NCBI GenBank assembly: GCA_008477525.1 | Contig: SPDT01000004.1 | Location: forward strand, 2,914,001 to 2,978,000 | Origin: Hypomyces perniciosus | Lineage: Eukaryota; Ascomycota; Sordariomycetes; Hypocreales; Hypocreaceae | DNA length: 64,000 nucleotides | Reading direction: 5' to 3' | Shown: piece after piece, positions 34,358 through 45,662 of the stretch | Position numbering within the stretch: position 1 is the first letter of the stretch | How the letters are laid out: the number at the start of each line of letters is the position of its first letter | Notes under the pieces: model-generated | Seen by the model: only the letters and a program-made list of their open reading frames with translations | What the model was told of the DNA's origin: nothing | Database searches by the model: none | Translations under genes and position numbers: made by a program

Positions 34358-37018
34358 GTTGGGCGCTTCTTGTCATTCAATCTTCATGAGTTGTGCATGA
34401 GGGTTGATTCCTGACGGAATGCGAAGCCCTTTGAACATGTTCGTCTCTGTCACTTTTAGCAGTCTTTCCAATGACTTGTGATGGCTAAAAGATTGGCGCC
34501 AATAATAGAGTTCATTAACAACTCCTCGAATCCTTCGCCCCCATGATTGGCTGCTGCTGCCACACAGCTGAGGGGTTGAGACACGGTGATTCGCTCTTGT
34601 TATATACTATAGCGGAAACTGAAAAGGGAGATCTTCAGATCAAGGCTATGGCATATTTTAGCGTGGCAGGTCTTCATTCGAATGTTCGAATTGTGTTGGC
34701 CATGAATCTGCAGTGGCTGAGATCCAGATGATCTGATCGACTAAATTTAGCTTCGGAAGAAGGAATTATATGCCAAAGCAGCTTCAATTCAGTAACCAAT
34801 TCTCACTGGTCAGCGATTGTTAGTTTACAACTCGATACAAAGGATGCTTGCTCAGAATCTAGCTGTTTGACCGAGGCATTGGAAACAATTCAAGTAATAA
34901 CGCTCTGCCAGCACAACGATGTCTTTGTTCTTCGATGGTATCTACGGGTGTAATTATACGCGCTAGAGTCTAGATAAAAGGAGTCGAATGCAGTTTTTGG
35001 GATCCGTTGGGTTTGACAGACTAACAGGGTGACTGTTGGATGATGTGCGCGAATGAGTTGGACTGGTAGAGGAGCAGAATAATAGATTCATTCTTTCCTC
35101 TCTACCCGACCCAAGTGAGAAAAAAAAGCTGTACTCTTCAACAGCTAGAGGAAGGATTCTGCATCACATCCGATCTAAAAGTTTAATTTTTGGCTTCAAT
35201 TTTCTGACTATGACGAAGCATTCCCCTACCCTATCTGCAATGCTATCTATCAGTTAGAATAATAGTCGGAGTATGAAACCTAATTTGGAAGCAATAGCCA
35301 TATAATATTTTAGATGCCTATAGAGCTCAGCTGTATAATAATATACAATAAGCTTCCAATTGCGCATAAACCTGGGATTGTCTAAAAATGATGGATTGTT
35401 CGCTTCACCACTAAGATAACCAGGCCGTGAGATATCCACTATTATCCATTGTTATACATAATTGAGAGGCTAGCTAACCATGCCATAACAACCGCCGAAA
35501 ATAAAGAAGGCATATTAATATTATTCTTGTGAGAAGTTGCCTCCCCAATGCTTAAAAAGCCGAATTATTATATAGTGAGGGAGGCTTGGTGTGTGTGTTT
35601 ATCCTCTCGCCCATCATGCTCATTAAGTTTCCTGTCGTGATTGAGAGGGCAAGGAAACACCACATGAGCACTACTCCGCTGGAGACTATGACTTCTACTC
35701 GTATCTTTAACTTATGAAATAAAATGTTAGTGTTATTAATTGTAGATTGCTTATCCGTGTCGAAACGACCGTGTTATCACATTATTCACTGACAAATACG
35801 AGTAGAAACCCGTTAATAACATACATCTACCTGCCCCATCAGACTGGTATGTCGTAAAAAGTATTTTCCCGTCATCTTTGTTTATTAATGCCCGGTAGCC
35901 GGAACGTCCGAGACTTCGGAGACCATTATTAATGCAACGTACGGTGTACCCTGTAGAAAACATGCATGATTGTATAAGCGGAGCTGCGCAAGAAATGAGC
36001 TCTCAGGTGAGATTGGGATCATGGAAGCCATGGAATTTTTTTTTTTTGCGTGGCGACGACCCGACTCGGGTCCTCGCGATTGACCCACATGAAAGACCCA
36101 TAAAACCAAACGCGGCGCTCGGGCCCGACTCCCGGCTGAACCACCGACAAGCCGAAAACAGGCTGACACACCAGCCTTAGAAATGTCGTGATAGTATCAC
36201 ACTTTTGCGACACATGAGTGAAGCTGGCAGCTCTACGGATTTGTCACCAGCTGCCAAGGATTTGAATACAAGGCATTCCTCTCTTTGGCTTCTCTTGCGT
36301 CAAGCTGAGTCTTCTTTCGCAGGACAGCTCGATCTTCCAGACGCTTCGTGAGCTATGAGATCATCTCTCGTCTATCGGGGCCGGACATCCCCATTCCTAA
36401 TCCAAGCCCCAGAAAACCCTTTCTGACGGCCCCAGTTATTTGAAATGGGGTTCGACAAGTACTGAGTACTCAATTTCTTGTCGAATGTTCAATATTGTGT
36501 TAAAGTAGGCGTTACAAAAGTCGAGTTCCCCAGGGCCCTCCTCCAGCCAATCAGAGCCGGGCGCTCGCCATCGCGGAAGCTTTGGCGTCGATGTCGTGAT
36601 CGCTCCTAGACGCAACGCCAGAGGCCAGAGATGCTCTGGAAGGCGCGTGCGCAATGCATCTGGCCCTCCCATTCTTCCGTTGAGCGGCTCTCATACGTGT
36701 ATGATAATCGATCGAGCCTAGCTCTTCTGAATCATTGACTTTGTGCGGATAAGGTCGTCAGGGGGTGGGTTGGAGGCTTGGAGGGGGGGAAAAGGCTGTT
36801 ATACCCCAGACTTTCGATAGAAAATCTGGTTTCCTCCTGCTTTATATATCTTGCTCTTTGGTTTTCCATTAAGAGTCTTGCCTTTTCATCTCCGCACTCG
36901 CAAAGCTCATCGTCCTTGTCTTCTTGAACACACTGGTGTTATAAACAAGACACACCATATCCCTCTTTCTCCTCAAACGGAACTTTTTGTATCATCTCAT
37001 AAGCCCCTCGCCTTCATC
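34358..37018. other. AT-rich gene-free island and MET16 promoter
   Basis: About 2.7 kb. From roughly 34740 to 35960 the DNA is clearly AT-richer than its surroundings, with many short stops in all frames and TA-rich words, as in old sequence mutated by repeat-induced point mutation. A GC-rich patch (about 36040-36170) sits abruptly beside it after a run of T. The last 300 bp hold the PAPS reductase promoter. No coding remnant was recognised. Confidence 0.5.
36841..36850 (+). promoter_or_regulatory. TATA-like element before PAPS reductase
   Basis: A TTTATATATC stretch lies about 170 bp upstream of the ATG at 37019, followed by a pyrimidine-rich leader. Position and sequence fit a TATA box, but no transcript start is known. 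Confidence 0.4.
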
Positions 37019-37924
37019 ATGCCGATCTTCATGGACCAGACGACCTCACAGTCGGCATTCTCCCACGACAAAGTCGACCCAAATGATATTGAGTCTGGCT
37101 ATGCCTCAGGACAGTCCGACTACTCACCCACACCCCCCGAGACGCACCTCATCTCCCTCAGCAAAACCCACATCGAATACCTCAACCAGCAGATGGAGCC
37201 CATGCACCCCATGGACATCCTCCGCTTCTGCAAGATTATGTTCCCCAACCTCTACCAATCAACAGCTTTCGGCCTGACGGGCCTCGCCACCATGGACATG
37301 CTGTCCAAGATCCAGAAGGAGAACCCCGAGTCACGCACTATTGACCTCATCTTCCTCGACACCTTGTACCACTTCAAGGAGACACATGAGTTGGTTGACA
37401 GGGTCAAGGAGCGATACCCCAACGTCCCTGTCCACATCTTCAAGCCCGATGGCATGGAGACCGCAGAGCAACTCGAGGAGACGTATGGAAAGGAATTCTA
37501 TCACACTGCTGGAGACATGTATGACTGGGTCGTCAAGGTGGAGCCCCTACAGCGAGCATATGATGAGCTCAAAGTCGCTGCCGTCCTCAACGGTCGTCGA
37601 CGATCCCAAGGTGCCGCTCGTGGCTCCATCCCTATCATCGAACTCGATGAGGAGCGGGGCATCATCAAGATCAACCCCCTGGCCGCTTGGTCCTTTTCCC
37701 AGGTCAAGGCATACATCGATGAGAACAACGTGCCATACAATGTCCTGCTAGACAGAGGGTACAAGTCTGTCGGTGACTGGCACTCGACCAGCCCCGTCGG
37801 TGAGGGTGAGGATGAACGAGCTGGCCGATGGAAGGGCCAGAATAAGACGGAGTGCGGCATCCACAACAAGAAGTCCAAGTATGCTGAGTACCTCGCACAA
37901 ATGGAGACTGCCCCCGTCTCTTGA
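37019..37924 (+). CDS. MET16: Phosphoadenylyl-sulfate (PAPS) reductase
   Basis: Single exon, 301 residues. It reduces PAPS to sulfite with thioredoxin, a cytosolic step of sulfate assimilation. The sequence shows the PP-loop fold (TAFGLTGLATMDML, LDTLYHFKETH), the Arg/Lys-rich substrate region (NGRRRSQGAAR) and the C-terminal catalytic motif ECGIH with Cys279. The plant/bacterial APS reductase CC pairs for an iron-sulfur cluster are absent, as expected for the PAPS-specific fungal type. An in-frame upstream ATG at 36851 exists but the codons between read like a pyrimidine-rich leader; 37019 matches the family start. The thioredoxin at 54 kb and siroheme synthase at 46 kb belong to the same or a supporting pathway. 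Confidence 0.95.
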   Translation: MPIFMDQTTSQSAFSHDKVDPNDIESGYASGQSDYSPTPPETHLISLSKTHIEYLNQQMEPMHPMDILRFCKIMFPNLYQSTAFGLTGLATMDMLSKIQKENPESRTIDLIFLDTLYHFKETHELVDRVKERYPNVPVHIFKPDGMETAEQLEETYGKEFYHTAGDMYDWVVKVEPLQRAYDELKVAAVLNGRRRSQGAARGSIPIIELDEERGIIKINPLAAWSFSQVKAYIDENNVPYNVLLDRGYKSVGDWHSTSPVGEGEDERAGRWKGQNKTECGIHNKKSKYAEYLAQMETAPVS

Positions 37925-38525
37925 ACTCAGGGTGAGGCACACGCGGATGCACATCCACACTCATGGATGACAAAAATTGTGATGATATGATGATATTCTT
38001 GGCATTTTCAATTGGAGTCTTGGGAGTTGAAATAGGGAATAAGCATGGGATGAGATTTATCGGACCTTTCATACCATAAGGTCGATATCATGGATGGCGT
38101 TTTTCTTTTTGTCTGGAGGATCAGTCGGTCAACATGGCAAGATCTGTCCTCGTGGTGGACATGCTGCATATAGACAGCAGGACCAATGAATAAAATAATA
38201 TCTTATGAAATCTCAAACAGTCGTCCCATTAGTGAGTGGCGGAGAGATGGATGAGTCGTTGAGGTTGATAGTCAATGAGCGTGACATTACGAGCAGTTGA
38301 GATTTGAAGGTAGTACTGGACGCTGTACCCCGCGCTGGGGCCTGTAGATAAGGGTGTGACAGTCCACTATGTGAGTTGGCACTAACTTCAGATACAAGGC
38401 TAACAAAATACATTTCTCGTCTAAACCCACTTTCAACGTTGGTTCATGAGAAGCTCTGCATATCGACCTTATTATCTTGTCCAACTCCAAATCCGATCCT
38501 TTGCTATCAAATTCCCAAACGAGCC
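37925..38525. other. Intergenic region, MET16 to TYW3
   Basis: About 600 bp between two plus-strand genes. No gene, repeat or clear motif is seen. Confidence 0.6.
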
Positions 38526-39549
38526 ATGCAAGGACTTGTCTCGCCGACGGCCGTATTTACCGACAAGAAGGCCAAGATCTTGCACCAACTTGCCGTGCCA
38601 GATTCCGAATACTCAGATGCCTCTCCCAAGGGATCTGTAGATCAGGGCATCAGAGATCTCATCGATGAGATCAATGGCGCTGAAGGATTCGTCACAACAA
38701 GTAGTTGTGCTGGCCGCGTGAGCGTCTTCCTTGAGGGCAGGAAGACCAAAACTAGTAACGGCGATGGGGAGTCTGAGCAAATCGCTGGTGTGGGCGGAAA
38801 AGGCGCGGGAGGAACTTGGCTATACGTCTCTCATGAACCTGATTCCGATGGAGGTGAGACGTATATGGACTGGATGAAGGGTCTCGGGCTCTCGGAGGCG
38901 GCAGATGCATCTCAAATTGGAAACGGCAGCAGTAGCCATAGTATTGAGGACAACAATAAAATGGTACGGAGGCTGATTCACTTCAAGTTTGAGCCTATGG
39001 TGAGTAAACCCACTTACACTTTGTGATGCCATCCCGTCTTCTATCGCAACGCTGACAAACTCGCCTCCGTGCCTACAAACATGAAAGATCCTTCATGTTC
39101 TTACCGCCTCACTATCGCATGCACAGCTTCTCCTGCGCTGTGCTCTACAAGCTGGATTTCGGGAATCCGGGGCCGTCAGCGTCACCTCTACAACAGACGA
39201 CCAGGCTATGCCCATGGTTGCCGTCCGCTCCATGGGTTTAGCTCTCGAGTCCCTCATTGGCTATGAGGAACCCGATGGCCAGCGCAGGCGCATCGTGCCA
39301 TCAGAGTATCTGCAGATGCTTTTGCAAATCTCCAATGAGCGCTTCCTGGAAAACACAAAACGCATTGAGCGGTTCCGTTCCGCCTTTCGGGACGCTGTGG
39401 TTGACCCTAAGCTATCCAAGACCAAGAAGAATGCTGATGGCGAGGAGTGGGAGGACGCTGCAGCACGGCGCGAGAGGATGCGAGCTGAAGGGTTGAGAAG
39501 AAAAGCAGCACTTCAAGCTGAACAGAAAAGCGATTCCTCGCAAACGTAG
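38526..39549 (+). CDS. TYW3: tRNA wybutosine-synthesising methyltransferase Tyw3
   Basis: Model: exons 38526-38999 and 39088-39549, giving 311 residues, with an 88-bp phase-0 intron. Tyw3 N4-methylates a wyosine intermediate at position 37 of phenylalanine tRNA using S-adenosylmethionine. Family hallmarks seen are FVTTSSCAGRVSVF (the SSCxGR motif), the TWLYVSHEP strand, FKFEPM joined across the intron to ILHVLT, and the C-terminal region with a basic, charged tail. Length is close to yeast Tyw3 (about 270) plus a C-terminal Lys/Arg/Glu-rich extension. The ATG at 38526 is chosen from the family start; the longer open frame from 38376 has no matching features. The 3' end converges on MIC19 with 170 bp between stops. 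Confidence 0.93.
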
Positions 39550-39719
39550 ACCCTTCTTTTTTGACGCAATGGACTTTGTTGTACATTGCAACTCTATGCA
39601 GCTTTTTCCACCGCCAAATGCCGTAGTGTACACATATGTCATCTCGAACCTGACCATTGCTCCAGATTCCAGTCGTAAGTCTATATCCCTTACCCATCCT
39701 CTTCTTCCGAGACGAAGAT

Positions 39720-40371
39720 TTATGCCGTGACCTTGTTCACCCATTCCTTCTCCAACTTCTCCACTTCCACCTTGAACGCCTCCACCTCCTCGTAGCAATT
39801 CAGCGGCCGCCTATCATTCTCCCTCAAACACCGGATGACGTTGCTACGCGCTGTTTCGATGCTCTCGGGGAGTTGCCGCAGTTGCTTACGCTCCTCGAGC
39901 TTGCGGCGGAGGTCCTCAATTTCCTTGCCGACAGAATAGCGGCTGGGGCCCTGCTCTTCGGTAGAGGAATTCGCGGCTTCGGTGAGCTTCTCCTGTGCGA
40001 GGCTAAGTGCTTCTGATTCTTTCTTTTGCAGTTTCTTGAGCTCCTCGGCGACACGGGATTGGATGTGCTGCTCGATCAACTTGGTGCGGGACGCATCGGT
40101 CTAGGTGAGCTGGAGCGTTAGTTTTGCCGATGGGAGTTGTGGAAATATGTGTGACAGAGTGAATAGAGCGACATGGAACCAGAGGAGCGTACTTCGGGAC
40201 TGGATTGCAGCGATTCAAGGACTGGGAGCGAGATGCTTGGCGGGCCTGAGCTGTTTGATATATGCGCTCATTAGCTGTCTATAAGAACACTAGGCGAACA
40301 AATTGTACAGGAGATATCGTTACATACGCCTTCCATGCATAGCCTTCGGGCTTGGACTCTGCGGCACCCAT
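39720..40371 (-). CDS. MIC19: MICOS complex subunit Mic19 (DUF1690/CHCH)
   Basis: Model on the minus strand: exons 40371-40328, 40250-40193 and 40100-39720, giving 160 residues. Mic19 is a peripheral inner-membrane protein of mitochondria that holds cristae junctions with Mic60. The N-terminus MGAAESKPEG has Gly2, a possible myristoylation site as in other Mic19 proteins. The middle (about 35-115) is a charged coiled coil. The C-terminus has the paired cysteines CLRENDRRPLNC, the CHCH-like remnant. The first exon encodes only 14 residues plus two bases, and introns of 77 and 92 bp keep phase. The two small 5' exons were joined by reading splice sites and are slightly less certain than exon 3. 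Confidence 0.88.
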
Positions 40372-43357
40372 AGCGTCGGGCTCAATGGCGATGCGACAAA
40401 TGTTGGATACTTGGAGCTCGTGATGGCTTCCTCCTGGAAAAATTCCGGGCAGATTCGGGTGGCGTCACTGGACTGCGGGACCATACATTTCTGCCTGAGG
40501 AAATATCTATCTGTGGCTGATAATAGATATGTGGCGGGTGGAATTGTCAAGCCACGGGCCGAGCTTATTTTGACCCTAACCCTTGCATTTTCTTTGTCAA
40601 CCCGTATCTCGTTTAATGAGTTGAAGTTGCGCGCAGTGGAGCAGAGAGAGGACCAGGGAAATGGCTGGACTGCAGTCTGTCTTCTGGATGCGACGGAATT
40701 CCAAGGGGAATTCTAATTGTGGACAGGGTTGTTCCGACATTGCCAAGGTGGAATCACCTTGTGTTCATGAGACCATTGACACACAATTCAAGGGAGGAGA
40801 AAAGGCTATTGTTTGGCCGCGTAAGAGGATGGATGCGATTCAAGCCTATTACAGCCACGCCAATGTTGGTGTTTGAACACATTCCATTGGAGATTGATGA
40901 GCCAAGAGTTCGGCTACGACGGCCTCTTCGTGTGGGCAGGCTATTGTTCATGTACTATCTTGGGTTGACTGGAGCAGGCATTACATACGAGCTGGGATGT
41001 GGATGGATGTGGCATGGGTTTGCCATTATTCCGCGACGCACTAAAGCTCCTGTCCCGAGCTATCGGATGAGTTTTCCCTTGGTGATGCTTACGGGCTTGC
41101 AGCGATAAGGATGGATATAAGATTGCACGAAGCAATACGAGTATATGCGAGATGGGTGTTCCGTACCAAGAAAGTGGGTGGTCCGAGTCTAGATGGATAA
41201 TAGTAGTAGTATGTACGCGTACTAGTAATATTGACAAGGCATTCATTCCTCTGGGCCCAGGGAGATATTTCGTGCACTCCACACGAGCATGTTATACATA
41301 CAACCACGGGGCCTGCTAAGTTCGCCAAGAGCTTCAGCTAGAGGACGAAGGAATGGTGATGCTTCGGGTGGCTGGAGGCCTTTGGTTATTATCACGATCT
41401 ATTACCTTTCACTGGCCGTCTTGCTTCGGCCTTTGAGGCTGTCATGTTTCCAAGCAGCGATAGAGAGCCAGTCTGTGGCCGGCCATTAGGCTCCTTCTCA
41501 CCCGTGTGGCGAAGCCGAGCAAATGACTCGCCAATGGGAGCACGTGGAGCTTGAACACTATGAATATGCAAGGCGACCAGGGTCCCCCAGTGTGGCTGGT
41601 TTCAGAAACAGACAGCCAGTTAGATGACGTGCTTGGATGTCACATCCGGCCATCTGAAATCGGAGACAGCCAAGGTTGGACCAACCACGGAGCCCGGAGG
41701 ATTGAGAAACATGGCACGATCGTTTGTTCGTTTGTTCGTTCGTTCGTTTGTTTCCCAAGATGGGGTTTCCTCCGTTGGCTGTTTGCGAAGCGTCTGATGT
41801 GAGATGCGAGGGAAAATGGATTTAACTCCCACGAAAGGCCGATTTTATGCAAGGTAGTAATACTACATAGTACTTCTCCATGTCGCACTAAGATCTGAGG
41901 AGAGCAAGAAGCGAGGATACCTTTAGACAATCATTGGATGATACACTTTGTAAAAAGCTAGTCCTAGTAGTATCTTGTTATTTTTTTTTCTTCTACTACT
42001 ACTTCGTAACAGAGCTCGCTTGTTCGCCGCCAAAGCCGTGATGGCATTTTGGCCGAGGAGTGGCTTGGTGCATTTTTTTAGCGGGTGCGTGGCGCAGGGA
42101 TCTGCAGGGGCCTGTCGTGCTTCTATCGTTGGCGTACTGTCTTTCAGGGGACGGCAAACCACAGCCAGTGATCTCCACGCCACTGAAGCGAGCCCGCAGC
42201 GCACTGCTTGGCTGCCAACGGGCTCTAATGCCAGGGGCAATGTGGGTGGGTGACCACTCTACTTGTGTCGAGGGAGACAGTTAGAAACCGGCCATTTTCC
42301 CTCCTCATCAACCTACTCTGGGCCTTTAGGTCTTTGTTCTGCAACGTCTTGTTGCCGTCCTTTCCTTGTCATACGTTCGATCGATCCATTCCTGATCAAT
42401 CGTTCTCGTTTCATTGTCTGCTTTTCCTGCCACTCTCTCTTCGGCGCATACTTCTATCGGCGATCCGCACTCGCCTCTCCACTCACTTCAGTCATTCCTC
42501 CACGAGGCTGGCGATCTTTGCCTCCAACGAACGACTCTATTCTCTAAAGTCATCAATCTTTTACCCAAAAGCCCGTCGCGGAGCATCGTTCGCATCGTTC
42601 TTGATTCACTGGACACTGGATCATCTTGATTTATACACGTAAACTATTATTGCATCAACTACCTACACGCCATACGAGCTGCCGTGCACGCTTGATTCTC
42701 TACTTGAAACCACAGCGAAAACAATTCAAAAAGCCCCCCTGCACCAGTGTTGCCCGCCTCAGGCTTCTTGTTCCACCGATATTACGACTCCTATCCTGGC
42801 CTGGGCCCACTGCCAATCACCTACGAAGCGAAACCTCTAGAGGATATCCTTTATCCACCTGCCCTCTCTAAGGCCTTTCTCCTGCTGGTCGAGCCTCTGG
42901 AGGCAATTTGTTCGCAACACTAGCTGGAGCTCAGCGAAAACAAGGGTGTTGGGGCAAACGAAACGCGAGTCACCTACGCCCCTGCATGGTCAATAGATTC
43001 TGCGTATCTTTACCTGCTCTGCTGCCGTTTCCTGTCAATACCCTATCGTCCTATTCGACCCTCGACAACGAACGGTTCTTTCGACCTGGGGATTCCTTGT
43101 TGCTGCATGCACAGGATGCCATTCAACGACGACGGAGCGTAACACACAGTCAAGTTTCTTTTCCTCCGACTGAACTGTGACTCTCCGTGGTGTTCAGTGG
43201 CGTCCTTCTTTGGGGAACACGAACGACATTCTTGTTTCTTGCCTGGCGCTCAACAAGGAATTTCCAGTCGGTTCATTCTTTCTACAAAACCTTTGACGAA
43301 TCTTTCCTTCTGGCCCTTCCCAACTACCGACTGCGCAACCCCCTTGAAATCGAAAAT
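40372..43357. other. Intergenic region and ferric reductase leader
   Basis: About 3 kb between divergent genes. It has a GTTC/GTTT tetranucleotide repeat (41721-41753), a TACTTCGTA at 42000-42008, and a long pyrimidine-rich stretch (about 42290-43340) that looks like the leader of the reductase gene and holds several upstream ATGs. No domain-bearing frame is seen. Confidence 0.55.
41721..41753. repeat. GTTC/GTTT tetranucleotide repeat
   Basis: About eight tandem TTCG/TTTG units in intergenic DNA. Confidence 0.8.
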
Positions 43358-45235
43358 ATGGACAACATGGATTTCCATCGACGCCGGCTCGTTGATGGCA
43401 TTGAGTCCCTCATTCCTTCACCAGTACTCGACGTTAGAGCAGATGGATCTCATGCAGAGGTAGACCCCACGTCGACTATCGCTCCCTACACAACAGCGCT
43501 AAATGGTGTCAACCAGCCCATGAACATTTTGTTTAAGGATATTATGTGGTGGAGTCTAGGTATCGTCGCCATGATCATTCTTTTCATTCGAATCACCGAA
43601 CTTCTCTGGGCCAAGCTGCGCCAGGTGTCAGCCATGTCAGTCCCCCGAGAGAAACAGGGATACTGGAAGATCTCACAATGGAGCTGGATGCCAGGGGTGA
43701 AGAAGCACTTGACCTATGCCCCTCTGTTCAGGAAGCGGCACAATCGAGAATTCCGCTTCTCATCTGCTATCAATGTTGGTACTCTGCCGTCACGATTGCA
43801 TGCAGTAATACTCCTTCTCTATCTGAGCAGCAACATCGCGTACATGTGCATCATTAACTGGTCAAATCCGAACTTCTACGCCACCTGCGCCGAGATGCGA
43901 GGTCGATCCGGCACTCTAGCCCTTGTTAACATGGTCCCGTTGATCATCTTGGCCGGACGCAACAACCCGCTGATTCGAATACTCCAGATCAGCTTCGACA
44001 CGTACAACCTTCTCCATCGATGGATGGGTCGCATCGTCGTCATCGAATCCATCATCCACACCGTTGTGTGGGCTATCCCGGCCGTAGCTGATGGTGGTTG
44101 GAGGAGCGTTTTTAAGAAACTTGGACACGGCTACTTCCTTGGATCTGGTGCCATCGGAACTCTCGCCTTTGCCCTGATATTTGTTCTCTCTCTTTCTCCC
44201 ATACGACACGCCTTTTATGAGACATTCCTCAACGTCCACGCCATTCTCGCAATTGTGGCCTTTGCCTGTACTTGGATTCACTGCGCGACCGCCAGTTTAC
44301 CAGGTGGTCTCCCTCAGTTGCCCTGGATTATGGCTGTTGTGGCCCTCTGGTTCGCCGATCGCCTCGCCCGATTCATTCGTCTTGCTTACGCCAATTGGTC
44401 CGACAAGGGCTTTACCGATGCCATTTGCGAGCCCATGCCTGGCGAGGTTACCAGAGTCACTTTGCGACTCCCACGGTACATGTACATTCGACCCGGCACG
44501 CACGCGTACTTGCGTTTTTGGGGCATTAACGCATGGGAGAACCATCCCTTTTCTATTGCCTGGGTCAGCCATGACGCCCACAGTTCGTTGCCCACTTCCG
44601 AAAAAGAGCCTCTAAACGCCCTTGACCGAAACCATGCCGTTACCTCAGTATCCTTCCTTATTGGCGCCCAGACTGGCATGACCCGAAAGCTCTTCAACCA
44701 AGCAAGTGCAAGTCCTACAGGCATCTGCATCAAGGCAGCGATGGAGGGGCCGTATGCGGGACATCACAGCCTGGATTCGTACGGCCACGCCGTTTTGTTT
44801 GCCGGCTCCACCGGCATCACTCACCAGATCTCATATATTCGCCATCTCCTCGACGGCTACAACGAAGGCACTGTGGCTACCCGCCGTCTGACGCTAGTGT
44901 GGATCATTCGTGAGTACGAGTCCCTCGAGTGGGTTCGTCCCTTCATGGATCATATCTTGCGGATACCGAATCGCAAGGACATTTTGCGGATACAGGTCTT
45001 TGTCACGAGGCCGCAGAACCCACGCGATATTGCCAGTGCTAGCTCAACCGTCAAGATGTTCCCTGGACGGCCCAACGTACCATTACTGCTGGCCAAGGAG
45101 GTACAAGAGCAAGTTGGAGCCATGTGCGTGACCGTCTGCGGACCTGGTGCCCTAGCAGACGATGTTCGTGGCGCCGTGAGGGCAGTGCAGGGCGACACTG
45201 TCGTTGACTTTGTTGAGGAAAGTTTTACTTGGTGA
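43358..45235 (+). CDS. Ferric reductase-like transmembrane flavocytochrome
   Basis: Single exon, 625 residues. Six to seven membrane helices carry two His pairs with the usual 14-residue spacing: His220/His234 and His294/His308, ligands of two b haems. Then come an FAD-binding domain with HPFS (396-399) and an NADPH-binding part with FAGSTGITH and the C-terminal CGPGALADDVR. This is the fungal ferric/cupric reductase (Fre) family, moving electrons from NADPH across the plasma membrane to reduce ferric iron or copper before uptake. No signal peptide is seen, although about 65 N-terminal residues precede the first helix. The first in-frame ATG is 43358. The NADPH oxidase family shares the fold, but haem spacing and FAD motif fit Fre. 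Next to siroheme synthase (convergent), iron supply is a plausible shared context. Confidence 0.9.
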   Translation: MDNMDFHRRRLVDGIESLIPSPVLDVRADGSHAEVDPTSTIAPYTTALNGVNQPMNILFKDIMWWSLGIVAMIILFIRITELLWAKLRQVSAMSVPREKQGYWKISQWSWMPGVKKHLTYAPLFRKRHNREFRFSSAINVGTLPSRLHAVILLLYLSSNIAYMCIINWSNPNFYATCAEMRGRSGTLALVNMVPLIILAGRNNPLIRILQISFDTYNLLHRWMGRIVVIESIIHTVVWAIPAVADGGWRSVFKKLGHGYFLGSGAIGTLAFALIFVLSLSPIRHAFYETFLNVHAILAIVAFACTWIHCATASLPGGLPQLPWIMAVVALWFADRLARFIRLAYANWSDKGFTDAICEPMPGEVTRVTLRLPRYMYIRPGTHAYLRFWGINAWENHPFSIAWVSHDAHSSLPTSEKEPLNALDRNHAVTSVSFLIGAQTGMTRKLFNQASASPTGICIKAAMEGPYAGHHSLDSYGHAVLFAGSTGITHQISYIRHLLDGYNEGTVATRRLTLVWIIREYESLEWVRPFMDHILRIPNRKDILRIQVFVTRPQNPRDIASASSTVKMFPGRPNVPLLLAKEVQEQVGAMCVTVCGPGALADDVRGAVRAVQGDTVVDFVEESFTW

Positions 45236-45662
45236 AACAGATCTCCTCCCACCGGACCTAGACTTTTCTATACTTTACCAGATGGATGATTAAGAGCGGC
45301 GTCGCAGCCGGGGACGAATTTTTTTCCTTTTCGACCTGTACATATTTTAATTACGGGGTTTTTTCACATCTGGACGAGATGTAAAAAATGTTGTATAGAC
45401 TCCCACAATTTTTGGCGCAACGGGATTTCGCCAGGTTATCATAGCGTCGAGGAGAAATGGACTGATAAAGAACTTGCTAATGATTGTTCATTGGTATCGT
45501 CTATCCATGGTTTGTGAAACCACGTCCCTTATTGTATGTACACCCCCCTATTTATAATGCATTCAACGCCTATCATCCCATGATCCTGAACCATATCCAC
45601 TCTTATATAAAAAATGTCGCCATTGTGAATCCTTCTCTTTGGACAACTCAGTCATTGCTTTT
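45236..45662. other. Convergent intergenic region
   Basis: About 430 bp between the stops of the reductase and siroheme synthase genes. AT-rich, with no gene. Confidence 0.6.
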
